Part shown: positions 15,760 to 23,999 of the stretch, one piece after another
Layout of the letters: every line of letters begins with the position of its first letter
Numbering within the stretch: the stretch's first letter is position 1
Assembly: GCA_045613945.1 (NCBI GenBank)
Contig: JAZLBZ010000075.1
Coordinates: 1 to 24,292, forward strand
DNA: 24,292 nt
Source of the DNA: HGM04593 sp045613945
Lineage (GTDB): Bacteria > Bacteroidota > Bacteroidia > Bacteroidales > Bacteroidaceae
Direction of reading: 5' to 3'
Position numbers and translations under genes: made by a program
Notes under the pieces: generated by a model
Database searches by the model: none
Told to the model about the DNA's origin: nothing
What the model saw: the letters and a program-made list of their open reading frames with translations, nothing else

Positions 15760-17592
15760 TTATAGAATGGTCTCCTGGAAATCTTCCTGGAAACGCTCCT
15801 GGTCAAAATCCATCTTGTCTATGTAGTATTCGGGGCAGAAGTGAATGAAGAAGAATTTCTTGTTTATGAAACCATCCTTTTCGCTTATGCGCTCGAACTT
15901 GAAGTCTGATTGCACCGGGGCAAACGGCACCTGGCTGATGTTCTCGTGCATGGCGTTGCCATAGAGGCTTGCCGCAAGCAGGAAGAAATAGCCGGTGTCA
16001 TAGCCCAACATTCCGTATCGTGGATATATGTTCTGTATGTCTCGGTTGTACCAGCGTATGAAATCCTCCTGGAACTCGGCTACACGTGGCAACGAGTAGT
16101 GGCTGTAGAAGGTTGCATAGAAATAGGTGTCCACTTCATACATGAGTTCCCTGGTGTCTTTGGCGTGTATCTGCCACTCGGGGTAGCCGAACAACTTGAA
16201 CTTTGCTACATTCAGTGAGTCAATCCCTCTTGCATGTAACAATGATGGGAGCAAAGTGTTCAGTGTGGTTGCCGAGGATGATGTCGGTATGAAAATCATC
16301 TCTTTATCCTCGCGGTAAACGCTTGCCATAGTCGTCAGTACGCTGTCCTCGTTTGTCAAGAGGCTCATTGGCAGTGTAGTGTAGGGGATGCTGTCTTTTG
16401 CGAGTTCTGCAGTGAGGCTGTTGATAAACTCTTTCTTGTTGCTCTTTACTGTATCCTCTACAAAGACTACGTTTGCGTTGGGGAATGTCTTTACAAATGC
16501 TGAACTTATTTCGGGCAGAATGAATGACTGTATGCCGTTGGCAACATACACAGTGGGGTTGCCTACGGCCTCGTCCTTCTTGCTCGAGAATGGGATTACA
16601 AGCGGTATCTCGCGCTCCTTTGCAAATTTCGCAAGTTCCTTGCAGTGCTTGGGATACGATGCTCCAAAAATCATCTCCACATCCTCGAAAGCGCTGCTCT
16701 TGAGCAGGCTGTCAAGGCTCTTTTCCTTGTGTCCGGCATCGTAGGTGTTTATTGTGAATGAGTATCCCTCGCGTTTCAGTTGCTCTACAGCCATAAGGAA
16801 TCCCTGGTAATACTCGACCATGCGGCTCTGCTCTTTGGGCGCATAACTGTCTAGCAGGAACGACAGTACAACGGCAACGTTGAGTTCCTTGTCGTTGTTG
16901 ATGCCTTTAGAGATGGTTTCAACAAACTCCTCTTTTTGCTGAATAATGGTCTCGTGCTGCGCCGGCTCTGTCTTTCTTGATGGAGCAGGGATGTTCAGCA
17001 CCATCTTGCGCTTTAGTTTCTTCTCCTTCAATACCGGGTTTGCCTTTATCAGTTCCTGCGGTGTGATGCCATACTCCTCGCAGATGCTTTCAATGCTCTC
17101 CTTGCGCTTTACCTTGTGGGTTGTTGCAATGACTGGCTCTTTCTCATCCAGCACAGGCTGTGTGGCCTGTACTTTCTCGCTTGCTTTTGCCTCTTCGCTC
17201 TCTTTTGTGGGGATGACAATTACCTCACCGGCGCGGAAATTGTTGATTGATAGGCCCGGATTTGCTGCGCACAACTCTTCGGTGGTGATGTTGTACATCT
17301 TGCTTAGACGGTAAAGTGTCTCGCCGCTTTTGATGGTGTGCGTCCTTGCGCTTTTCTTCTCTTGTGCGCTGTTGCTTGGAATTATAAGTTTCTGCCCAAT
17401 AGAGAGCACTTCGGCGCATCCTGGGTTGAACTTGATTATCTCATCAACAGTAGTGTTGTACATCTTTGAGATGGAGTAGAGCGTCTGCCCTTGAGTAACA
17501 GTGTGGCTTACAATGTTTGCCTTCTGTGCGCTCAGGGTCGCTGTTGTCATCGCCAGGATTATGGTGAAGAGTATTTTTTTCAAGGTTTTCAT
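15760..17592 (-). CDS. LysM peptidoglycan-binding protein with periplasmic-binding (type 1) domain
   Basis: The 610-aa protein has a signal peptide (1-22, ending LSAQ). Three LysM modules follow at about 28-72 (HTVTQGQTLYSISKMYN), 85-128 (HTIKSGETLYRLSKMYN) and 158-202 (HKVKRKESIESICEEYG, the most divergent). They are separated by charged linkers. From about 236 to 590 there is a fold resembling the Leu/Ile/Val-binding periplasmic proteins (NVAVVLSFLLDSY, YYQGFLMAVEQLKREGY, MIFGASYPKHCKELAKFA, IPLVIPFSSK, YDTGYFFLLAASLYG). LysM should anchor it to peptidoglycan in the periplasm. No ABC transporter permease or ATPase is nearby, so the binding domain may serve as a sensor or scaffold rather than in uptake. 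It is first in an operon with the outer-membrane barrel gene. Confidence 0.87.
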   Translation of the reverse strand: MKTLKKILFTIILAMTTATLSAQKANIVSHTVTQGQTLYSISKMYNTTVDEIIKFNPGCAEVLSIGQKLIIPSNSAQEKKSARTHTIKSGETLYRLSKMYNITTEELCAANPGLSINNFRAGEVIVIPTKESEEAKASEKVQATQPVLDEKEPVIATTHKVKRKESIESICEEYGITPQELIKANPVLKEKKLKRKMVLNIPAPSRKTEPAQHETIIQQKEEFVETISKGINNDKELNVAVVLSFLLDSYAPKEQSRMVEYYQGFLMAVEQLKREGYSFTINTYDAGHKEKSLDSLLKSSAFEDVEMIFGASYPKHCKELAKFAKEREIPLVIPFSSKKDEAVGNPTVYVANGIQSFILPEISSAFVKTFPNANVVFVEDTVKSNKKEFINSLTAELAKDSIPYTTLPMSLLTNEDSVLTTMASVYREDKEMIFIPTSSSATTLNTLLPSLLHARGIDSLNVAKFKLFGYPEWQIHAKDTRELMYEVDTYFYATFYSHYSLPRVAEFQEDFIRWYNRDIQNIYPRYGMLGYDTGYFFLLAASLYGNAMHENISQVPFAPVQSDFKFERISEKDGFINKKFFFIHFCPEYYIDKMDFDQERFQEDFQETIL

Positions 17593-17646
17593 AATAACAA
17601 AAATAGTAGCGTCTTCTCTTTGAAACAGAGTTTACCAAATTAACTG

Positions 17647-17679
17647 CGAAGATACGGAATAATTGTCAATATATGAAAA
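17647..17679 (-). promoter_or_regulatory. Probable promoter of the LysM-OMP operon
   Basis: On the minus strand TATCTTCG (17654-17647) resembles TAnnTTTG, and a TTTTC about 20 nt upstream resembles the -33 box. The ATG at 17592 is about 55 nt downstream. A second TATTTTTG closer to the ATG would leave almost no leader. Confidence 0.45.
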
Positions 17680-17779
17680 TGTGAGACCGAAAAATAACTT
17701 CCCGCCTGCCATTGGAATCTTTCGTCCAAAGTTGTCTCATAAAAACATTAAAACCTGTGTTTTTTTCGTTCGGATTTAC

Positions 17780-17787
17780 TATTTTTG
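17780..17787 (+). promoter_or_regulatory. Probable -7 element of the CHU_C-uvrA operon
   Basis: TATTTTTG matches TAnnTTTG exactly and lies 62 nt upstream of the ATG at 17850. The -33 region is T-rich but lacks a clean TTTG. The box falls within the longer frame that begins at 17712, which argues for the downstream start. Confidence 0.55.
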
Positions 17788-17849
17788 TTTTTGCAGTGGC
17801 AGAGTGCTTTCTCTGCTGTTTGCGTTATATGACTAATTACGGAACCTAT

Positions 17850-18569
17850 ATGAAAAAAATACTCTTTTTTGTGTTTCTGGCAGTTGCTTTTTCGGCAAAT
17901 GTAAAGGCGCAGGGTGCGCTATCGGCGCCAAAGCCTACAGCGCTGGTGGTTGACTCAAGAGGCGAACTTACCGATCTTGAGGTTGGCGACGACTATTCGG
18001 GCGAGGCGCCCGTAACGGTGAGGTTCTATGCCAATGCCCCCGAGATTGATGGCTATTCGCTCACTATCACCTGGGAGTTTTTCAAGGAGGGCGAGGAGGC
18101 ACCATACCTTGTGCGCCACGATGCTAATGTAGAGATGTCCTTGCGCGAGAGCGGTACCACTATGGTTATGCCAAATATTACCTACACAAGCATTGAGAAT
18201 AGTGAGGTCTTTTGGCCTTTTGATGCCGACACCTACCAGCCTTTCCGCATAATTCTAGCCGAATCGGGACTTGAGGCGCCCAACGCATTCTCGCCTAATG
18301 GCGATGGTGTGAACGATTACTACAACGTCTTCAACGTGAAGTCGATAGTTGAGTTTCATGGTGCCATATATAACCGTTGGGGGCAGGAACTCTATCGTTG
18401 GGGGCTCGATGAGATGGGTCGCGAGAACATTGGCTGGGATGGCACCTACAAGGGCAATCCAGTGAGGGCAGGCGTCTATTTTGTGGTTATAAAGGCCAAA
18501 GGTGCCGACGGTATTGAGTACGACATAAAGCGTGATGTGAACCTTCTGCGCGGATATGCCGAGGAGTAA
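17850..18569 (+). CDS. Secreted protein with CHU_C / T9SS type B C-terminal sorting domain
   Basis: From ATG 17850 the protein is 239 aa. A signal peptide covers 1-21 (MKKILFFVFLAVAFSANVKA, then Q). Residues 22-140 are beta-rich and PKD/Ig-like in character (ALVVDSRGELTDLEVGDDYSG; YSLTITWEFF). Residues 144-235 form a gliding-motility-associated C-terminal (CHU_C) domain: PNAFSPNGDGVNDYYNVF, IYNRWGQELY, WDGTYKGNPVRAGVYFVVIKA, then VNLLRG. In T9SS-bearing Bacteroidetes this domain directs type B secretion to the surface. Here it follows only a short passenger, so most of the mature protein is the sorting domain. The frame extends upstream to 17712, but that would hide the signal peptide and overlap the probable promoter. 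uvrA starts 12 nt after its stop, implying co-transcription. Confidence 0.88.
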   Translation: MKKILFFVFLAVAFSANVKAQGALSAPKPTALVVDSRGELTDLEVGDDYSGEAPVTVRFYANAPEIDGYSLTITWEFFKEGEEAPYLVRHDANVEMSLRESGTTMVMPNITYTSIENSEVFWPFDADTYQPFRIILAESGLEAPNAFSPNGDGVNDYYNVFNVKSIVEFHGAIYNRWGQELYRWGLDEMGRENIGWDGTYKGNPVRAGVYFVVIKAKGADGIEYDIKRDVNLLRGYAEE

Positions 18570-18581
18570 AAATAAACAGTG

Positions 18582-21413
18582 ATGATGGAGACAGAGGAAA
18601 AAGGAAAGATTGAGGTGTTTGGTGCAAGGGTGCACAATCTCAAGAATGTGGATGTTGATATTCCGCACGATTCGCTTACTGTGATAACAGGCCTAAGCGG
18701 CAGCGGCAAGTCGTCGCTGGCGTTCGATACGATATTTGCCGAGGGACAGCGCCGCTACCTCGAGACATTCTCCACTTATGCCCGCAACTTCCTGGGCGGA
18801 ATGGAGCGCCCCGATGTGGACAAGATTACCGGCCTGAGTCCGGTGATCTCCATTGAGCAGAAGACCACCAACAAGAACCCGCGCTCAACTGTGGGCACAA
18901 CAACCGAGATTTATGACTATCTGCGCCTGCTCTATTCGCGTGCTGCCGATGCCTACTCATACCTCTCGGGCGAGAAGATGGTGAAATATACCGAGGAGAA
19001 GATTCTTGAACTGCTGCTCGATGCATACGATGGCAAGCGCATATATATCCTTGCGCCGCTGGTAAAGAACCGCAAGGGACACTACAAGGAACTCTTTGAG
19101 CAGATGATGCGTAAGGGCTATCTCAACGTGCGCATTGATGGCGAATTGTGCGAGATGTCGCGCGGCATGATGCTCGAGAGATACAAGAATCACGACATTG
19201 AGGTTGTCATTGACAAACTCGCTGTCGATGCAAAGGACACACAGCGCCTGAAGCAGAGCCTTGCCACTGCGCTTGCACAGGGCGATGGGCTGGTGATGAT
19301 AATGGAGATGCCGTCGGGCCAGGTGCGCCACTACAGCAAGCGCCTTATGTGCCCGGTTACGGGCCTTGCCTACAAGGAGCCCGACCCTCATAATTTCTCG
19401 TTCAACTCGCCCCAGGGCGCGTGCCCCAAGTGCAAGGGACTGGGCGTTATAAGTTGTGTGGATGTTGACAAGGTAGTCCCTGACCGTACATTATCGGTGC
19501 ACGACGGTGCGCTCGCACCGCTTGGCAAGTATCGCCGCTCGTCAATATTCCAGCAGATAGAGGCTGTGCTCGCGCGCTATGATGCCGATTTGAAGACTCC
19601 TGTTGAAGAACTGCCCGACGAGGCGCTCGACGAGATACTCTATGGCTCGCCGGTGCCGCTAAAACTTATCAGTTCGTCCGAGATGTTCTATGACAGCATA
19701 TCAACCTATGACGGTCTTGTAAAATATATACAGCTGCAGAAGGAGTCGAGCACATCGGCAAAGGAACTGCGCTGGGCCGAGCAGTTCTCGATGATGCAGA
19801 CCTGCCCCGAGTGTGGTGGAGCGCGCCTTAACAAGGAGGCACTGCATTATCGTCTTGCAGGCAAGAACATATCGGAACTTGCATCAATGGATATCATTGC
19901 TCTCAACGAGTGGCTCGAGAAACTCGATGAATCGCTCACCGACAAGCAGCGTGCCATTGCGGGCGAGATTGTGAAGGAGGTAAAGACTCGCATAGGCTTT
20001 CTGCTCGATGTAGGTCTTGGCTATCTATCGCTTAACCGCTCATCGGTATCCCTTTCGGGCGGTGAGGGGCAGCGCATACGCCTTGCAACGCAGGTAGGCT
20101 CGCAACTTGTGAATGTATTTTACATTCTTGATGAGCCAAGTATAGGTCTTCATCCGCGCGACAACGACAGGCTCATCGCTTCGCTCAAGTCGCTCCGCGA
20201 CATAGGTAACACCGTGATTGTTGTGGAACACGACCGCGACATTATGCTGGCATCGGATTACATCATCGACCTGGGCCCAAAGGCCGGCCGCAAGGGTGGT
20301 GAGATTGTCTTTGCAGGCACTCCCGAGGAGATGCTCAAGGGCGATACAATGACAGCACGTTTCCTCAACGGTAAAGAGAAAATTGAGGTGCCTGCAGTGC
20401 GCCGCCAGGGTAATGGTGAGTTCATCAGGATTAAGGGTGCCTGCGGAAACAACCTGAAGAATGTAGATGTTGAGTTCCCGCTCGGCAAACTCATTTGTGT
20501 GACCGGCGTGTCGGGTGGCGGAAAGTCATCGCTCATCAACGATACTCTGCAGCCAATCCTCGCAAAGCATTTCTACCGCGCGCTTCGCGAGCCGCTGCCA
20601 TATGCCTCAATCGAAGGCATTGAGCATATTGACAAGATAGTGGATGTCGACCAGTCGCCTCTTGGCCGTACACCGCGCTCAAACCCCGCGACATACACAG
20701 GCGTGTTTGCCGATATACGAAACCTTTTCGTAGACCTCCCCGAGGCTAAGATACGTGGTTACAAGGCGGGCCGTTTCTCCTTTAATGTAACAGGTGGCCG
20801 TTGCGAGGCTTGCAGCGGTAACGGGTACAAGACGTTGGAGATGAACTTCCTCCCCGATGTGATGGTACCTTGCGAGGTGTGTCATGGCAAGCGCTACAAC
20901 CGCGAGACGCTTGAGGTGCGCTACAAGGGCAAGTCAATTGCCGATGTGCTCGATATGACAATAAACATGGCGGTGGAGTTCTTTGAGAATGTTCCCACCA
21001 TACTCAACAAGATAAAGGTGCTGCAGGATGTTGGCTTGGGATACATAAAACTCGGCCAGCCCTCTACAACTCTTTCGGGTGGCGAGAGTCAGCGCGTGAA
21101 ACTTGCAACCGAACTGGCAAAGCGAGATACAGGCAAGACTCTATATTTGCTCGACGAGCCCACGACGGGCCTGCACTTTGAGGATATACGCGTGCTGATG
21201 AACGTTATTAATCGCCTTGTCGACAAGGGCAATACGGTGGTGATAATAGAGCACAACCTCGATGTCATAAAGATGGCCGATTATATCATTGACATGGGTC
21301 CTGAGGGTGGCCGTGACGGTGGTGTGGTAATGGCAACAGGAACCCCCGAGGAGGTTGCAGCAAAAGGCATCGGTCACACCGCAAAGTATTTGAAAGAGGA
21401 ATTGGAGAGATGA
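18582..21413 (+). CDS. uvrA: Excinuclease ABC subunit A (UvrA)
   Basis: UvrA is the damage-recognition ATPase of nucleotide excision repair; a dimer loads UvrB at lesions. The frame starts GTG ATG ATG at 18579; I use the first ATG (18582), giving 943 aa. Positions below count from the GTG. ABC half 1: Walker A GLSGSGKSS (38-46), signature LSGGEGQ (492-498), Walker B ILDEPS. ABC half 2: Walker A GVSGGGKSS (643-651), signature LSGGESQ (832-838), Walker B LLDEPT. The C-terminal zinc module is complete (CEAC 742-745, CEVC 765-768). The N-terminal zinc finger has CPVT (258-261) where E. coli has CxxC, although CPKC (282-285) remains. The CPxCG usually found after RLLYAR is replaced by AYSYLSGEKM. 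I recall this as usual for Bacteroidetes UvrA, not a local defect. Confidence 0.95.
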   Translation: MMETEEKGKIEVFGARVHNLKNVDVDIPHDSLTVITGLSGSGKSSLAFDTIFAEGQRRYLETFSTYARNFLGGMERPDVDKITGLSPVISIEQKTTNKNPRSTVGTTTEIYDYLRLLYSRAADAYSYLSGEKMVKYTEEKILELLLDAYDGKRIYILAPLVKNRKGHYKELFEQMMRKGYLNVRIDGELCEMSRGMMLERYKNHDIEVVIDKLAVDAKDTQRLKQSLATALAQGDGLVMIMEMPSGQVRHYSKRLMCPVTGLAYKEPDPHNFSFNSPQGACPKCKGLGVISCVDVDKVVPDRTLSVHDGALAPLGKYRRSSIFQQIEAVLARYDADLKTPVEELPDEALDEILYGSPVPLKLISSSEMFYDSISTYDGLVKYIQLQKESSTSAKELRWAEQFSMMQTCPECGGARLNKEALHYRLAGKNISELASMDIIALNEWLEKLDESLTDKQRAIAGEIVKEVKTRIGFLLDVGLGYLSLNRSSVSLSGGEGQRIRLATQVGSQLVNVFYILDEPSIGLHPRDNDRLIASLKSLRDIGNTVIVVEHDRDIMLASDYIIDLGPKAGRKGGEIVFAGTPEEMLKGDTMTARFLNGKEKIEVPAVRRQGNGEFIRIKGACGNNLKNVDVEFPLGKLICVTGVSGGGKSSLINDTLQPILAKHFYRALREPLPYASIEGIEHIDKIVDVDQSPLGRTPRSNPATYTGVFADIRNLFVDLPEAKIRGYKAGRFSFNVTGGRCEACSGNGYKTLEMNFLPDVMVPCEVCHGKRYNRETLEVRYKGKSIADVLDMTINMAVEFFENVPTILNKIKVLQDVGLGYIKLGQPSTTLSGGESQRVKLATELAKRDTGKTLYLLDEPTTGLHFEDIRVLMNVINRLVDKGNTVVIIEHNLDVIKMADYIIDMGPEGGRDGGVVMATGTPEEVAAKGIGHTAKYLKEELER

Positions 21414-21467
21414 TTCCCTTTTGTGCTATTCCTGTGATTGGAAAGTCCGTTATTATATAAAATGAGT

Positions 21468-21497
21468 AAAAGCAACCCCAAAAGGTTGCTTTTCTTG
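21468..21497 (+). terminator. Intrinsic terminator of the uvrA operon
   Basis: A perfect 10-bp stem (AAAAGCAACC / GGTTGCTTTT) with a 6-nt loop is followed by CTTG. It starts 55 nt after the uvrA stop and overlaps the beginning of a small open frame, which makes an ATG at 21462 an unlikely start. Confidence 0.8.
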
Positions 21498-21530
21498 TTG
21501 AGCAAATTTGTGACAAATTATCGAACCTTT

Positions 21531-21632
21531 ATGAAAGATTTTCTAAAGGTGGTAGATTTCGTTCATTACTTGAAAGCAGAGGGTTACGATATGGTAACTT
21601 TTGACAAGGTTAATTGTATCGATAAATCTTGA
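21531..21632 (+). CDS. Possible small or remnant CDS (33 aa)
   Basis: A 33-codon frame (MKDFLKVVDFVHYLKAEGYD..., ending NCIDKS) begins just after the uvrA terminator. It has the look of a real protein N terminus (amphipathic helix followed by YDMVTFDKV), but I do not recognise it and no clear promoter precedes it. The frame can be extended upstream in frame to 21462, across the terminator. It may be the 5' stump of a gene cut by the rloAB insertion. Confidence that it is expressed is low. Confidence 0.22.
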   Translation: MKDFLKVVDFVHYLKAEGYDMVTFDKVNCIDKS

Positions 21633-21640
21633 TTATATTG

Positions 21641-22360
21641 TTAGTTAGAATTTATCTTGTTCATAACAGTCTCAATTAATTCCTTGTCTTCATTTAATAA
21701 TTGTAATACAAGTTTGTAAACTGTTGTGCAAGGGTTTTGGCTTGCATAGTCCTTGTCAGTAAATGTTTGATGTTGTTTCTTTGCCCAACTTATGGCATTT
21801 CTCATATTGCCATATGTGTTCATTATGTCATAATTGTTTTCATCCTCTTTTTTGTATTCGTAAGGTTTTTTCTTATTCCATTTTTCAGACTTTTTTACTG
21901 CATTGGTGATTGCTGTTTTATAATCATCTCTGCTCATTTCTGTTGTACGATTTAAGAAATGATATAGATACCACAATTCAAAAGCCTCGTTGCTCCACGC
22001 GACATTGATATTGTTGTTTTCTGCGGTATTAATGGCAACGTTGAAATCAGTAAAATTGTCCTTGTCAAAAACAACCCAAACACTGTCGAATGCTTGTGAA
22101 TAACGTTTTGCCTTTTCTGCCAATTCAATGGCTGTATTAACAACCTTCATTGTGCCTTCTCCACAACCTTCACATTTGACTTCATAAGTAAAACTATTGT
22201 TGTTTATAGTTTTGAATTTCTTAAAATATAGTGGCTCTGTTTTCTCGCCTTCACATACAATGAGAATTCTACATAAAATCTTTTTGTTTTTTATCTGCTT
22301 CTGTTGCTTTCGTTCAAATCGCTTCAGTACAGTATCATCTATGTTGATTTTTCTTGCCAT
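21641..22360 (-). CDS. rloB: RloB-like TOPRIM-type protein (AbiL-like defence module)
   Basis: The 239-aa protein starts with a basic segment (MARKINIDDTVLKRFERKQQ). It then has a TOPRIM-like core: ILIVCEGEKTEPLYF (33-47) with the acidic Glu37/Glu39 region, and VWVVFDKDNF (94-103) with Asp99 and Asp101 as a DxD metal site. SNEAFELWYLYHFLN (123-137) matches the hallmark FELW...HF motif of RloB proteins. RloB is the partner of RloA; homologous pairs (AbiLi/AbiLii) give abortive phage resistance, and the TOPRIM fold suggests nuclease or nucleotide chemistry. It begins 2 nt after the rloA stop, so translation is probably coupled. Its base composition is clearly more AT-rich than uvrA or rfb. No terminator is obvious downstream. 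Confidence 0.88.
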   Translation of the reverse strand: MARKINIDDTVLKRFERKQQKQIKNKKILCRILIVCEGEKTEPLYFKKFKTINNNSFTYEVKCEGCGEGTMKVVNTAIELAEKAKRYSQAFDSVWVVFDKDNFTDFNVAINTAENNNINVAWSNEAFELWYLYHFLNRTTEMSRDDYKTAITNAVKKSEKWNKKKPYEYKKEDENNYDIMNTYGNMRNAISWAKKQHQTFTDKDYASQNPCTTVYKLVLQLLNEDKELIETVMNKINSN

Positions 22361-22362
22361 AA

Positions 22363-23631
22363 CTATTCGTTTATAATGTACGGAATAGCACCATATCGCC
22401 CTGCAATATAGTTACGTTTGTAATTTGCATCCGAACGAGGTTTGTTTCCATCTGGGAGTTCTATATCCATCATGTTGTACAGGTCAGTTTGCTCTGTGGC
22501 ATCCTTTTCTGTAAACCAAATTTGGTCTCTTCTTAACATTTTAGATGAGAGCAGATGTGTGTCGTGGGTTGTAAATATTAGTTGAGCATTTTTTGTATTC
22601 TTTTTGGGGTCGTTAAATAGATTGACTATGAATTGTGATATAAGCGGGTGCATCTTTGCATCAATCTCATCTACACAGAGTACTAACCCTCTATTTAAGG
22701 TGTCAAATATAGGGCCAGATAATTGAATTAATTTTTTTGTACCATCAGACTCTGCTTCGTCAAAATTAAAAAGAACAGTGTTTACAATATTACCATTTTT
22801 ATCATAAACATTATGTTCGCTTTGTAATTCAATGCTCTTTTTCCCTTTGAATTTACTTGTAAGTCCTTTCTTTAAATAATATGGGAGATTTTCAGGGATA
22901 TCAACGTCTCTTTCCATTGTTTCGATGGATTTAAATCCCAAATCAATGTTCTTATAGAAATTTATAGCATCTTCATAACCTTCTAGGTGTTTATGCAGCA
23001 TTAATTTAGAATAACTTTCGTAATTGTTTGAATTTATTCCTGAAATAACATTGAATGTCCTAAATTTTTCAATGATTTGTTTTGATAAGGAGCCATTTAA
23101 TTGAGCACATAAAGATAAGAAAAGACGATTTTCAACCGTGTTTTCTTCTTTATCAATACCTTCGGGAAAAGTCTTTTCATTTACTCCAATTCCATCCTCG
23201 TTTCTAACAAAAAGAACTAGTTCTTTTTTACTTCCAATAGGAGAAGTGTAAAGCCATTCGCTAATTATCTTAATATTATTATGTTCAAAACCATAACGAT
23301 AAATTTGATTATTTAAAATATATCTAGCTTCGTAATATGTTGGTTTGTTTTGAGTTGAGGATAATTTAAATGGTTCATAGAATAGTTCGTCTCCTTCATT
23401 TAAACTAACCGAATGCATAATATGCCAAATCATTGCAGAAAAGGCATTAAGTACGTTTGACTTACCACTAGAATTCGCTCCATATATAGCAGCTGTCTTA
23501 AGTACGTTTAGTTTGTTGTTTATGTAAGCAATGTTGTTTTTAGGCTCATCTGTGATTTTTTGAGCGACCATTGATAATGTGCAAATGTGATGGATTGACC
23601 TGAAATTTGCACAAGAAAATTCTAGTAACAT
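22363..23631 (-). CDS. rloA: RloA-like AAA/ABC-type ATPase (AbiL-like defence module)
   Basis: With ATG at 23631 the protein is 422 aa. It begins MLLEFSCANFRSI, the standard N terminus of the SMC/RecF-like AAA_15/AAA_21 ATPases. Walker A is GANSSGKS (51-58). A signature-like segment ESDGTKKLIQLSG lies at 294-306, Walker B LVLCVDEID at 316-324, and the His switch FTTHD at 353-357. RSDANYKRNYIAGRYGAIP near the C terminus (399-417) is conserved in RloA/AbiLi proteins. The ATPase is thought to sense phage activity and control its TOPRIM partner; how it does so is not shown here. The frame continues upstream to a GTG at 23823, but those 64 residues are not like the family and overlap the probable promoter. 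The gene is AT-rich, suggesting horizontal transfer. Confidence 0.9.
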   Translation of the reverse strand: MLLEFSCANFRSIHHICTLSMVAQKITDEPKNNIAYINNKLNVLKTAAIYGANSSGKSNVLNAFSAMIWHIMHSVSLNEGDELFYEPFKLSSTQNKPTYYEARYILNNQIYRYGFEHNNIKIISEWLYTSPIGSKKELVLFVRNEDGIGVNEKTFPEGIDKEENTVENRLFLSLCAQLNGSLSKQIIEKFRTFNVISGINSNNYESYSKLMLHKHLEGYEDAINFYKNIDLGFKSIETMERDVDIPENLPYYLKKGLTSKFKGKKSIELQSEHNVYDKNGNIVNTVLFNFDEAESDGTKKLIQLSGPIFDTLNRGLVLCVDEIDAKMHPLISQFIVNLFNDPKKNTKNAQLIFTTHDTHLLSSKMLRRDQIWFTEKDATEQTDLYNMMDIELPDGNKPRSDANYKRNYIAGRYGAIPYIINE

Positions 23632-23675
23632 ATGAATGATTGTTAGATTGTTGCTAATAAGTCTCAAAAACTTTT

Positions 23676-23706
23676 CAAAAATAGCATGTAAAATCCTATT
23701 TTGCAA
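23676..23706 (-). promoter_or_regulatory. Probable promoter of rloA-rloB
   Basis: On the minus strand TATTTTTG (23683-23676) is an exact TAnnTTTG, and TTGC (23706-23703) sits at the -33 position with 19-nt spacing. Transcription would start near 23669, leaving a leader of about 38 nt before the ATG at 23631. Confidence 0.6.
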
Positions 23707-23999
23707 GTGGTTTTGAGGAAAACTCTCAAATTTAAACAAAACAACATCTCGAAATGTTTGTGATATTGTTGCACTTTTCAACAAGGTTGGTAATGGTATC
23801 AAATAGCAAAACACATTCAGCACCCCTCTGTGGGTGCTTTTTATGTATGTAACCTATATCGCTTATCAAATATCATTTTTAGTAGTATAGATAAAAAACA
23901 GATTTCCATTTTTCTTGCAAAATTATTTTTCTAAAAAAGTTACTTACTATTTACTCTTTTCCTACTTATGCTACTATTTATATATAAACACATATTACA
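23707..23999. other. Intergenic stretch upstream of rloA
   Basis: No gene is supported here. On the + strand a 30-codon frame at about 23719-23808 ends ...DIVALFNKVGNGIK-stop and is followed after 10 nt by a terminator hairpin, which resembles the tail of a lost gene. The remaining part (23842-23999) is very AT-rich and precedes a short truncated frame at 24000. Confidence 0.4.
23819..23841 (+). terminator. Orphan intrinsic terminator
   Basis: A 7-bp stem (AGCACCC / GGGTGCT) with a 6-nt loop is followed by a T run. It points along the + strand, yet no intact + strand gene lies upstream; the nearest genes are the minus-strand rloAB pair. Confidence 0.7.

Noticed and set aside
17712..17849. 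46-residue N-terminal extension of the CHU_C protein
   Set aside because: It would bury the signal peptide and overlap the probable promoter at 17780-17787.
23632..23823. 64-residue GTG-initiated extension of RloA
   Set aside because: The family starts at MLLEFSCANFRSI, and the extension covers the probable rloA promoter and an orphan terminator.
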